Origin: an uncultured Oscillospiraceae bacterium
GTDB taxonomy: Bacteria; Bacillota_A; Clostridia; Oscillospirales; Acutalibacteraceae
DNA: 64,000 nt
Direction: 5' to 3'
Assembly: GCA_910589395.1 (NCBI GenBank)
Contig: CAJUTL010000008.1
Span: forward strand, 1-64,000
Part shown: positions 51,366-58,226 of the stretch, piece by piece
How the letters are laid out: each line of letters starts with the position of its first letter
Numbering within the stretch: the first letter of the stretch is position 1
The notes under the pieces: model-generated
The model's input: only the letters and a program-made list of their open reading frames with translations
What the model was told of the DNA's origin: nothing
Databases searched by the model: none
Position numbers and translations under genes: made by a program

Positions 51366-52097
51366 TCAAGAGATCCCCTGCTGTTTCAAATATTCCACAT
51401 ACTCCTCCAGACAGAGATCCAAGCGCGTCATTTCCCGAGCGTGCTTCTTTCCCACGTACCGATAATGCCAGCTTTCCCGGTCGATACCGGTGATTTCCGT
51501 CTTACTTTTTTGATACCGCTGCACAAAGCCGTATTCCACAGCGTGAACGGAAAGCCACCGGTAGGCCTTGCTCTCTTCAAAATTGTCGCTTACATCATTT
51601 AGATCAACGGCCAGGCCGGTGTGGTGCTCGCTGTAGCCGGGATGGGCCACGGTACGCAATGCGTCCTTTTCCGCCTCCTCCCGATTTAAACCGCTCTTCA
51701 AATTTTCACGGATCGCCCGCTCCAAAACGATCTCCTGCTGCCCCACACTGCGGTAGCCCGACACCACCCAAAACCACACATCGTCTTCGGCAGCTGCCTG
51801 AAACATTTCGGAAAGCGCCTGGTAGGCCCGCAGGTCCACCTGCTCATCATCGATCATTTTGGGGGTGACGGTCCAGTCCTCCGGCAGCGGGATCTGATCG
51901 TTTACCAGCACAAGCAGCGGGTCGGACAGCTGCGTGTATTCCTCCGGCTCTTGCTGAACGCCCGCCGCCGTCTGCGCGGCTTCCCGGGTATCGAGAACTC
52001 CCAGATAATTGATAAAAAGGCTGAGAAAAACCGAAAAAAGAATCACCGCGCCGGAAGCGAATTCTATTTTAGGAGCCCTTTGACCTGTTCTTTTCAT
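51366..52097 (-). CDS. VanY-type D-alanyl-D-alanine carboxypeptidase
   Basis: This 243-residue protein has an N-terminal signal/anchor (about residues 14-34) and an M15B peptidase domain with zinc motifs SEHHTGLAVDLNDVS (SxHxxGxAxD) and ESWHYRYVG (HxxY). It removes the terminal D-Ala from peptidoglycan stems. The ATG at 52095-52097 has GGGGGAGAAGG; the 20 extra codons upstream are not conserved. It is a lone minus-strand gene, divergent from the amidotransferase across the MITE copy 2. No vanHAX genes are nearby, so it is a housekeeping enzyme and not a resistance cluster. Confidence 0.9.
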   Translation of the reverse strand: MKRTGQRAPKIEFASGAVILFSVFLSLFINYLGVLDTREAAQTAAGVQQEPEEYTQLSDPLLVLVNDQIPLPEDWTVTPKMIDDEQVDLRAYQALSEMFQAAAEDDVWFWVVSGYRSVGQQEIVLERAIRENLKSGLNREEAEKDALRTVAHPGYSEHHTGLAVDLNDVSDNFEESKAYRWLSVHAVEYGFVQRYQKSKTEITGIDRESWHYRYVGKKHAREMTRLDLCLEEYVEYLKQQGIS

Positions 52098-52171
52098 TTC
52101 CTTCTCCCCCTTTTTCTTCTCTCTGCCTATTCTAACCAAACTCCGCATATTCATCATAAACGAAAGCTTTC

Positions 52172-52345
52172 AGGCAACACCGCACAAAGACCGGCCAGAG
52201 GCCTTTGTACACAATTTGCTTGCATATTTTCGTCATAATGCACATATTTCGCTTGCCAATCGCAAGATTGCCTGCACTCAATCTGTGCACTCTGACGAAA
52301 AATCTGACTGTGAAACTTGCGCACAATCTTTGTGCGGTGTCGCCT
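52172..52345. repeat. MITE-like element, copy 2 (about 174 bp)
   Basis: The ends aggcaacaccgcacaaaga and its near-complement ending gtgtcgcct form terminal inverted repeats with one mismatch in 19. The interior matches the reverse complement of 36621-36826 nearly base for base for about 130 bp, but lacks the inner hairpin. It sits in the gap between vanY and the amidotransferase gene, so both copies are intergenic. Confidence 0.8.
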
Positions 52346-52393
52346 CAAGTTTTTATCAAGCCATTCTCAGCGGCACAAAGGAGGAACTTACCC

Positions 52394-53041
52394 ATGAAAA
52401 AAATTTTTGTCTGTGGAAACCGGGAAACCTATCGAAATTATGCGGAAACCTTACAATTCTGTGGAGCCATGGGAATCTTTTCGGAAAACACCCAATATGC
52501 CGGAGATTGCGACGCGCTTTTACTTCCGGGAGGAGCGGACATTGACCCCGCCCTTTACGGCGCTGAAAATCTGGGAAGCAGGGGAATCGACAGGGAAAGG
52601 GATCTGAAGGAGCTGCGGCTGGTAAAGGATTTTTGCAAAACGGAGCGCCCGATCCTGGGGATCTGCAAGGGGCTGCAAATTCTCAATGTAGCCTTCGGCG
52701 GCAGCCTCATTCAAGAGCTCCCCACAGCCAGCGCTCACAGGTGGGAGGAGGCCACAGGAGACAAGGTGCACTCCGTAACAGCCTCCCCAAATGGATTTCT
52801 TTTCCCCCTGTACGGGGAATGCTTTTCGGTGAACAGCGCGCACCACCAGGCCGCAGACCGGCCTGCTTCCGGGTTTTCCATTGCCGCTCGGGCCGCGGAC
52901 GGCGTGATAGAAGCCCTGGAATACCCTGCCAAAAAGATTTACGCCGTACAGTGGCACCCAGAGCGAATGGCTTTTCGGAAGGCAAGAAAGGACACGGCAG
53001 ACGGGCGCCGCCTGTTCGATTTTTTCCTTTCTCTATGCTGA
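52394..53041 (+). CDS. Class-I glutamine amidotransferase (peptidase C26, PuuD-like)
   Basis: This 215-residue protein has the GATase-1 triad: nucleophile C91 in ILGICKGLQILNVAFGG, and His/Glu in AVQWHPERM. The LLLPGGADIDPALYG motif is that of gamma-glutamyl-GABA hydrolases (PuuD/peptidase C26). It hydrolyses gamma-glutamyl amides. The ATG at 52394 has AAAGGAGGAA; the open frame extending to 52205 runs through the MITE and is rejected. The substrate is inferred from family only. Confidence 0.88.
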   Translation: MKKIFVCGNRETYRNYAETLQFCGAMGIFSENTQYAGDCDALLLPGGADIDPALYGAENLGSRGIDRERDLKELRLVKDFCKTERPILGICKGLQILNVAFGGSLIQELPTASAHRWEEATGDKVHSVTASPNGFLFPLYGECFSVNSAHHQAADRPASGFSIAARAADGVIEALEYPAKKIYAVQWHPERMAFRKARKDTADGRRLFDFFLSLC

Positions 53042-53103
53042 AATACCGTTTTCCTGTGGACCGGACCGCAAAAAAGAATTGCCTGTTCCGGCAAAATTCT
53101 CCC

Positions 53104-53132
53104 TTGACAACAAGTGGGGCTGATGGTATAAT
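53104..53132 (+). promoter_or_regulatory. Consensus promoter of tRNA-Leu
   Basis: Perfect TTGACA (53104-53109), 17 bases, perfect TATAAT (53127-53132), 16 bases before the first tRNA base. It is the best promoter in the window. Confidence 0.92.
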
Positions 53133-53148
53133 TTTCAGCGTTGGTTAT

Positions 53149-53232
53149 GCGCGAGTGCTGGAACTGGCAGACAGGCACGTTTGAGGTGCGTGTGTCTACG
53201 ACGTACGGGTTCAAGTCCCGTCTCGCGCACCA
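53149..53232 (+). tRNA. tRNA-Leu(GAG)
   Basis: The 84 bases include an encoded CCA. Acceptor GCGCGAG/CTCGCGC; D stem CTG/CAG; anticodon stem CACGT/GCGTG with loop TTGAGGT, so anticodon GAG (codons CUC/CUU); class-II variable arm (TGTGTCTACGACGTA) and T-arm ACGGGTTCAAGTCCCGT. It is followed at once by a terminator. Confidence 0.95.
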
Positions 53233-53278
53233 AAAGCCGGAGGCTTTTCCCAATAGGGGAAAAGCCCCCGGCTTTTTT
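53233..53278 (+). terminator. Terminator of tRNA-Leu
   Basis: The 19-bp near-perfect stem aaagccggaggcttttccc / gggaaaagcccccggcttt (53233-53251 and 53256-53274) has a 4-base loop and a T run. It abuts the tRNA and closes a one-tRNA unit before the exonuclease gene. Confidence 0.9.
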
Positions 53279-53310
53279 GTAAAAATATTTCAAAAATCGG
53301 TGGTGCTTTT

Positions 53311-54153
53311 ATGGACAAGCTTTTACTGGTGGACGGCAGCAATCTGCTGTTTCAAATGTTTTTCGGTATGCCCGCGCGGATCGTAGGCAAAAACAGCAAG
53401 CCGATCCAGGGTGTGCTTGGCTTTGTGGGGGCGCTACTGAAAATTATTAAAATGACAGAGCCGACCCACATCGCCGTGCTGCTTGACGGAGAGCATGAAA
53501 ACGGCCGCTCTCTGCTCGATCCCGCATACAAGTCAAACAGAGCCGATTACGGTGAACTGCCGGAGGAGGAGAACCCCTTTTCCCAGCTGCCTGCCGTTTA
53601 TGCCGCTCTGGATTATCTCGGGATCAAATGCTCGGAAGCCGATTCCTGCGAAGCGGACGACGTGATCGCCGGATACGCGCTTACCTGCGGAAAATATTGT
53701 GAGGTCGTAATTTCCTCTTTTGACAGCGATTTCTTTCAGCTGATCTCCCCCAGGGTATCGGTGCTTCGCTACCGGGGAAAAGACACCGTGCTCTGCACGC
53801 CGAAATGGTTTGAGGAAAAGTTCGGGATCACGCCCGCGCAGTATGCGGATTTCAAAGCGCTTACCGGGGACAGTGCCGACGCCATTAAGGGCGCGGAACA
53901 GGTGGGCCCAAAGACAGCCGCCGCTCTGCTTCGGGAATTTGGAACCCTTCAAGACCTTCTGCAAAACGCGGAAGCTGTGAAAAAGCCTTCTGTAAGGGAA
54001 TCGATCCGCAAAAACGCTGACAGGCTGAGGATCAATTACAGGCTTATCAAGCTTACCAACGCCGCTCCCCTGCCCTTTTCTTTGGACGAGCTCGCGTATC
54101 GCCCTTCCGAAATCACCACCACTGAGGTACTGCGGGGGATCGGGCTGAAGTAA
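53311..54153 (+). CDS. Stand-alone 5'-3' exonuclease (FEN-like, PolA N-terminal type)
   Basis: This 280-residue protein matches the 5'-nuclease domain of DNA polymerase I: LLVDGSNLLFQMFFG at the N-terminus (metal Asp), EADDVIAGY, SSFDSDFFQL and TGDSADAIKGAEQVGPKTAAALL (helix-hairpin-helix with metal Asp). It would remove RNA primers and flaps. The family norm GDxSDNxPG is here GDSADAIKG, a change at the second Asp-Asn pair. Such stand-alone copies exist beside a PolA that lacks the domain. It has no ATG alternative and a weak GGTGG-type RBS. Confidence 0.88.
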   Translation: MDKLLLVDGSNLLFQMFFGMPARIVGKNSKPIQGVLGFVGALLKIIKMTEPTHIAVLLDGEHENGRSLLDPAYKSNRADYGELPEEENPFSQLPAVYAALDYLGIKCSEADSCEADDVIAGYALTCGKYCEVVISSFDSDFFQLISPRVSVLRYRGKDTVLCTPKWFEEKFGITPAQYADFKALTGDSADAIKGAEQVGPKTAAALLREFGTLQDLLQNAEAVKKPSVRESIRKNADRLRINYRLIKLTNAAPLPFSLDELAYRPSEITTTEVLRGIGLK

Positions 54154-54173
54154 AAGCTTCTTTCAAACCCCTT

Positions 54174-54800
54174 TCAGGCCTTGGGAGCAATGGTAAACCG
54201 CCAGGGAAAATCCACCGCTTCCTCCGCGTAATCGATTCCGATCCGTTTGCTGACTTGTATCTCAAGCTTCTGCTTATCTGCGGAACAATCAGGAAGCCCC
54301 GCTTCCGAAAGCCTGCCGCATACCTCAAGCTCCGGAGAACCGAAAGGCAGGGCGTTTAGGCTTCTGTCGATTTTCAGCCCGGCGCAGAGCTTTCCGGGGC
54401 CGTTTAAGAAGTTTTTCCGCTGATAGGCCGTAAGCTCCTCCGCATCGCGGCCAAAGCGATTTTTGGCGATCTCGTTCAGGCCGTACCTTGGCTCCACGGC
54501 CCGGATCAGTACCGCTGCGGGTTCCCCTTCCGGCTCCGTGACAAGGTTCAGGCAGCAATGCATGCCGTAGATCAAATAGACATATACGGTTCCCGGCGGG
54601 GCAAAGAGTACCTTTGTTCGCTCCGTTTTGCGGTACTGGTAAGCGTGGCAGGCCTTATCCATTCGCCCGATATAAGCTTCCGTTTCCGTGATCCGGGCCG
54701 CTAAAACCACTTCGCCGTACCGCCGGACCAAATACTTTCCAAGCAGCGATCTGGCAACCTTCACCGTATCGCCGGCAAAAAATTCCTGGGTAAGAGCCAT
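54174..54800 (-). CDS. 3-methyladenine DNA glycosylase (AAG/MPG type)
   Basis: This 208-residue protein has the AAG fold motifs ARSLLGKYLVR near residue 15, ITETEAYIGRMDKACHAYQ (catalytic Glu) near residue 40, and YLIYGMHCCLNLVTE. It excises alkylated and deaminated purines. It converges with the exonuclease gene (21 bases between stops), so the two repair genes are tail to tail. RBS GAGGGAGGG. The bacterial symbol varies (mpg, alkA family are distinct); I leave it blank. Confidence 0.93.
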   Translation of the reverse strand: MALTQEFFAGDTVKVARSLLGKYLVRRYGEVVLAARITETEAYIGRMDKACHAYQYRKTERTKVLFAPPGTVYVYLIYGMHCCLNLVTEPEGEPAAVLIRAVEPRYGLNEIAKNRFGRDAEELTAYQRKNFLNGPGKLCAGLKIDRSLNALPFGSPELEVCGRLSEAGLPDCSADKQKLEIQVSKRIGIDYAEEAVDFPWRFTIAPKA

Positions 54801-54875
54801 AGTTACGTTCCCTCCCTCTTCTTCTTTTTATTATAACTTTTTTTACCCCTCTTGTCATTTCCTTTTCCCGGCAAA

Positions 54876-54904
54876 TTGACAGGCGATGCGCGGAATGGTA
54901 AGAT
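54876..54904 (+). promoter_or_regulatory. Sigma-A promoter of pepF
   Basis: Perfect TTGACA (54876-54881), 17 bases, TAAGAT (54899-54904), 55 bases before the pepF ATG at 54959. Confidence 0.75.
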
Positions 54905-54958
54905 ACCTATAGCGAAAGCTTTATATGACCTTTTACTTTTTGAGAGGAGCTGCGATGT

Positions 54959-56758
54959 ATGGAACTGCAAAAAAGAAAAGATATTCCGGCAGAGCTTACC
55001 TGGGATCTTTCCGCTATTTATGAAACCGAGGAAGCCTGGGCTGCTGATGTGGAAAAGATGGAAGCCCTTACCGCAAAATTGGAACGGGACTATCGGGGAA
55101 AGCTAAACACGCCGGAAGCTATCAACGCCTGTTTGGATATCCTTCGGGAGCTGTATGAGATTTTGATTCCAGCCAGCACTTACCGGGACCTGGCGGCCTC
55201 GGTGGATTACAGTGACGCCGCGCTTCAGGAGCAAAATGAAAAAATGTCTCAACTGGTTTCCCAAACGCTCAGCCGCCTGAGCTTTATCAACAGCGAGATC
55301 ATCGAACAGGACGAAGAGGTTTTGCGGGAAGCCATTGCCTCCGGCGGCGGAAACAGCGGCTATCTCAGCGACCTGCTCCGGCAAAAGCCTCACCAGCTTC
55401 AGCCGGAAACAGAGCGGGTGCTCACTGCCCTTTCCCCCTCCTTCAACACGCCCTATCAGGTGTACAACATGGCGAAGCTGGCGGATATGCGCTTCCCCAC
55501 TTTTTCCGCCGGAGGCCAGGAATTTCCCTTGGGCTATTCCCTTTATGAGGACGATTATGAGTACGACCCCCGCACCGAGGTGCGCCGGAACGCTTTTACC
55601 GCTTTTTACGGCAAGCTGCGGGAATACGAAAACGTCACCGCGGCGGCTTACCAGAGCCAGGTACAGACAGAAAAGACTATGGCCACTCTGCGCGGCTTTT
55701 CCTCTGTTTATGACAGCTTGCTGTTCGACCAAAAGGTCTCAAGGGAACTGTATGACCGACAGATCGATCTCATTATGGAAAAGCTGGCCCCGCACATGCG
55801 GAAATACGCCAAGCTGCTTCAAAAGATCCACGGCCTCGATTCCATGACTTACGCCGACCTGAAGCTGGCGGTGGACCCGGAATACGACCCGAAGGTGACC
55901 ATCGAGGAATCCAGGGAATACATCGAGAAGGGCCTTTCCATCATGGGCGAAGAATATCAGGAAATGATCCGCACCGCCTATCGGGAACGGTGGGTGGATT
56001 TTGCCCAAAACCAGGGAAAATCCACCGGAGGCTTCTGTGCCAGCCCCTATGGCAGCCATTCCTTTATCCTTCTGACCTGGCATGACAGAATGTCCGATGT
56101 GTTTACCCTGGCCCATGAGCTGGGGCATGCCGGGCATTTTAAGAGCTGCAACGCCGCACAGTCTGTATTTGACACGGAGGTATCCACCTATTTTGTGGAG
56201 GCGCCCTCCACCATGAACGAACTGCTGATGGCTCATTACATGCTGAAAACCAACCCTGATAAGCGCTTCCGCCGGTGGGTATTGAGCTGTATGATCGGCA
56301 ACACCTACTACCACAATTTCGTCACCCATCTGCTGGAGGCCGCTTATCAGCGGGAGGTCTACCGTATCATCGACAACGGCGGCAGCGTACAGGCGGAAAC
56401 CCTGAACCGTATCATGCGGGAAACCCTTACGAAATTCTGGGGGGACGCGGTGGAGCTGCCCGAGGGCGCAGAGCTCACCTGGATGCGCCAGCCCCATTAC
56501 TACATGGGCCTGTACTCCTATACCTACAGCGCTGGGCTGACCGCTGCCACCCAGGCGTGCAAGCGGATCGAAGCCGAAGGCCAGCCCGCGGTAGAGGACT
56601 GGAAAAGGGTCCTTGCCGCCGGAAGCACCAAAACCCCGCTGGAGCTTGCCAAAATGGCAGGCGTGGATATTTCCACAGACGCACCCCTGCTGGACACTAT
56701 TGAAACCATCGGCGGCATAATCGAAGAGATCTGCCAGCTGACGGAGGAGCTGGGTTAA
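54959..56758 (+). CDS. pepF: Oligoendopeptidase F (M3 family)
   Basis: This 599-residue cytoplasmic metallopeptidase has an N-terminal helical domain (about residues 1-200) and the M3 domain with zinc site LAHELGHAGHF near residue 385 (HExxH) and the downstream Glu of YFVEAPSTMNE. It cuts oligopeptides of about 7-17 residues in peptide recycling. GAGAGGAG lies before the ATG. It is a single-gene unit with its own promoter and terminator. Confidence 0.95.
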   Translation: MELQKRKDIPAELTWDLSAIYETEEAWAADVEKMEALTAKLERDYRGKLNTPEAINACLDILRELYEILIPASTYRDLAASVDYSDAALQEQNEKMSQLVSQTLSRLSFINSEIIEQDEEVLREAIASGGGNSGYLSDLLRQKPHQLQPETERVLTALSPSFNTPYQVYNMAKLADMRFPTFSAGGQEFPLGYSLYEDDYEYDPRTEVRRNAFTAFYGKLREYENVTAAAYQSQVQTEKTMATLRGFSSVYDSLLFDQKVSRELYDRQIDLIMEKLAPHMRKYAKLLQKIHGLDSMTYADLKLAVDPEYDPKVTIEESREYIEKGLSIMGEEYQEMIRTAYRERWVDFAQNQGKSTGGFCASPYGSHSFILLTWHDRMSDVFTLAHELGHAGHFKSCNAAQSVFDTEVSTYFVEAPSTMNELLMAHYMLKTNPDKRFRRWVLSCMIGNTYYHNFVTHLLEAAYQREVYRIIDNGGSVQAETLNRIMRETLTKFWGDAVELPEGAELTWMRQPHYYMGLYSYTYSAGLTAATQACKRIEAEGQPAVEDWKRVLAAGSTKTPLELAKMAGVDISTDAPLLDTIETIGGIIEEICQLTEELG

Positions 56759-56785
56759 CTGACTCTTTTTTCCGTGTAAAAAATG

Positions 56786-56835
56786 AAGCAGCTGCTGCAA
56801 AATTTAACGTTTTGCAGCAGCTGCTTTGCTTTTTT
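56786..56835 (+). terminator. Terminator after pepF
   Basis: The perfect 17-bp stem aagcagctgctgcaaaa / ttttgcagcagctgctt (56786-56802 and 56810-56826) has a 7-base loop and a T run. Confidence 0.9.
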
Positions 56836-56922
56836 GATGCTGGACGGTGGATACAATGAGCAATTAGGAATGAGAAATGAGCAATTATAAGGGCAAGGGC
56901 AAAATAGTAAATTATAGGGAGT

Positions 56923-57008
56923 CTCTAAAAACTCAGGAAAATGCACTTGTAAAGTCTGAAAAGGCCGATTTTTCTAAATCGTTTCATCGGAACAATGAGT
57001 TTTTAGAG
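56923..57008. repeat. Small inverted-repeat element, 86 bp
   Basis: Perfect 13-bp ends ctctaaaaactca (56923-56935) and tgagtttttagag (56996-57008). The interior has a further imperfect fold around ccgatttttctaaatcgtttcatcgg. No open frame. It lies in a 474-base gene-free gap downstream of pepF. Confidence 0.55.
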
Positions 57009-57038
57009 GTTACCTATAGTTTGCACACAGTTCCCCAC

Positions 57039-57132
57039 TGTCATTCTGAGGAACGAAGTGACGAAGAATCTCGCCCTTTATTTCCCCGCAAAAGGGCAAA
57101 GGACGAGATTCTTCGCTTCGCTCAGAATGACA
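57039..57132. repeat. Imperfect palindrome of the TGTCATTCTGAG...CTCAGAATGACA kind, 94 bp
   Basis: About 30 bases at each end pair (tgtcattctgagga...acgaagaatctcg against cgagattcttcgcttcgctcagaatgaca). This text is a well-known type of dispersed intergenic palindrome in many bacteria; I do not assign a named family. Stop codons in all frames. It adjoins the 56923-57008 element, and 57133-57232 holds nothing coding. Confidence 0.75.
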
Positions 57133-57232
57133 GGCGGAAGGTGAACGGGTAACCGCTAAATTCCAATTTATTGAACTCCGTTCATGTCCTTAAATGCTCA
57201 TTGCTAATTGCACACTGCACTCCTTACTTCTG

Positions 57233-57922
57233 CTACATATAGCAGAAGTACACCGTAGTACCCAAAACGGAATCGTGGTAGCTTTGGTAAACACCGCTTC
57301 CGGTGATGATGGAATTTTGGCCCACCACATTGGCCGGGCAGATGCTGCCGTGCTCCAGCAGATATTTGGCATTTGCTATCGTTCTGGAGTCCGGCTTTTT
57401 ATTGATGGAACCGTCCCAGGTGGGCGAATACTGACCAGGCTGATAGATGACCTCCCGAATGGTGTTGGGATAATAGGAGCTTGCCACCCGGTTTAATACC
57501 ACGCTGCCCACCATGCGCTGTACCCAATCGGGGATCCAGGTACAGCCCACCTCGGCATAGATCACCCGGGAAAGCAGATCCAGATCCTCCTGGGTATATT
57601 TCGGCCTGGCGTCAGCCGCCATGGCCTCCTTGATCTGCGCCGCCGTGGTGTAGCTGCTGAAATAAGATGTCTTTTTCTGAGAAAGCTTCAAAGAATCGAT
57701 CTTCAGATTTCGCTGCTTCTCATAGATTGCGCCCACCTGCAGTGCATAAGCGCTGCCATCGTTCAACGCCCGCTGCATTGCCTGCATATAATCCGTATCC
57801 GGATCATACCCGGTCACGCTGATATAATCGCTGAGCCCGGCGGCGGAGGCGGGGATCCCTCCTACCAGAAAAACGGTCATTACAAGAGCCGCTGTCAGAA
57901 ACAGTGATAAAATTCGTTTCAT
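57233..57922 (-). CDS. Secreted SleB/CwlJ-type cell-wall hydrolase
   Basis: This 229-residue protein has a signal peptide (about residues 1-28, ...GIPASAAG) and a C-terminal Hydrolase_2 domain (about 110-229, starting LLSRVIYAEVGCTWIPDW, with QRMVGSVVLNRVAS and QYSPTWDGSI). SleB/CwlJ proteins cut spore cortex peptidoglycan in germination. The protein has a signal, like SleB. No safA/ypeB partner gene is near. The ATG at 57920-57922 with GGAAAGGAGA is the start; the longer frame to 58063 is rejected. Confidence 0.88.
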   Translation of the reverse strand: MKRILSLFLTAALVMTVFLVGGIPASAAGLSDYISVTGYDPDTDYMQAMQRALNDGSAYALQVGAIYEKQRNLKIDSLKLSQKKTSYFSSYTTAAQIKEAMAADARPKYTQEDLDLLSRVIYAEVGCTWIPDWVQRMVGSVVLNRVASSYYPNTIREVIYQPGQYSPTWDGSINKKPDSRTIANAKYLLEHGSICPANVVGQNSIITGSGVYQSYHDSVLGTTVYFCYM

Positions 57923-58162
57923 TGCGTTTTTTCTCCTTTCCAAAGAAGCTTGGTTTTGAATCAATGTCGTGCAATTCACGGCAAAACTCCATAGCGCTGA
58001 TTTTACTTTGCGCTGAAAAACGGGAAAATATACCAGCACAGCTTCTTTTTGGTAAAAATTCATTTTCCTTATGCTTCTTTTTGTTCTGACCGCCCTCTAT
58101 TTTATGTCACCCTGGTTTTGAATTTTGTCAAAGCCAGCCTTAATTTTCAGAGAAAAAATCGC

Positions 58163-58209
58163 AAAAAAAGAGAACACCCTGTCTCTCAAAAAGAGAAACA
58201 GAGTGTTCT
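58163..58209 (-). terminator. Terminator after the GH3 gene
   Basis: The stem agaacaccctgtctct / agagaaacagagtgttct (58171-58186 and 58192-58209) has two mismatches and is followed on the minus strand by a seven-T run. It lies 18 bases after the GH3 stop. Confidence 0.85.
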
Positions 58210-58226
58210 TTGAGAAAAAAGAGGAT

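Noticed and set aside
51366..52097. A vancomycin-resistance cluster from vanY and VanZ-like genes
   Set aside because: vanY and the VanZ-RDD gene are 12 kb apart and no vanHAX or vanRS is present.
52205..52393. Upstream extension of the amidotransferase open frame
   Set aside because: It reads through the MITE-like repeat; ATG 52394 with AAAGGAGGAA and conserved sequence is the start.
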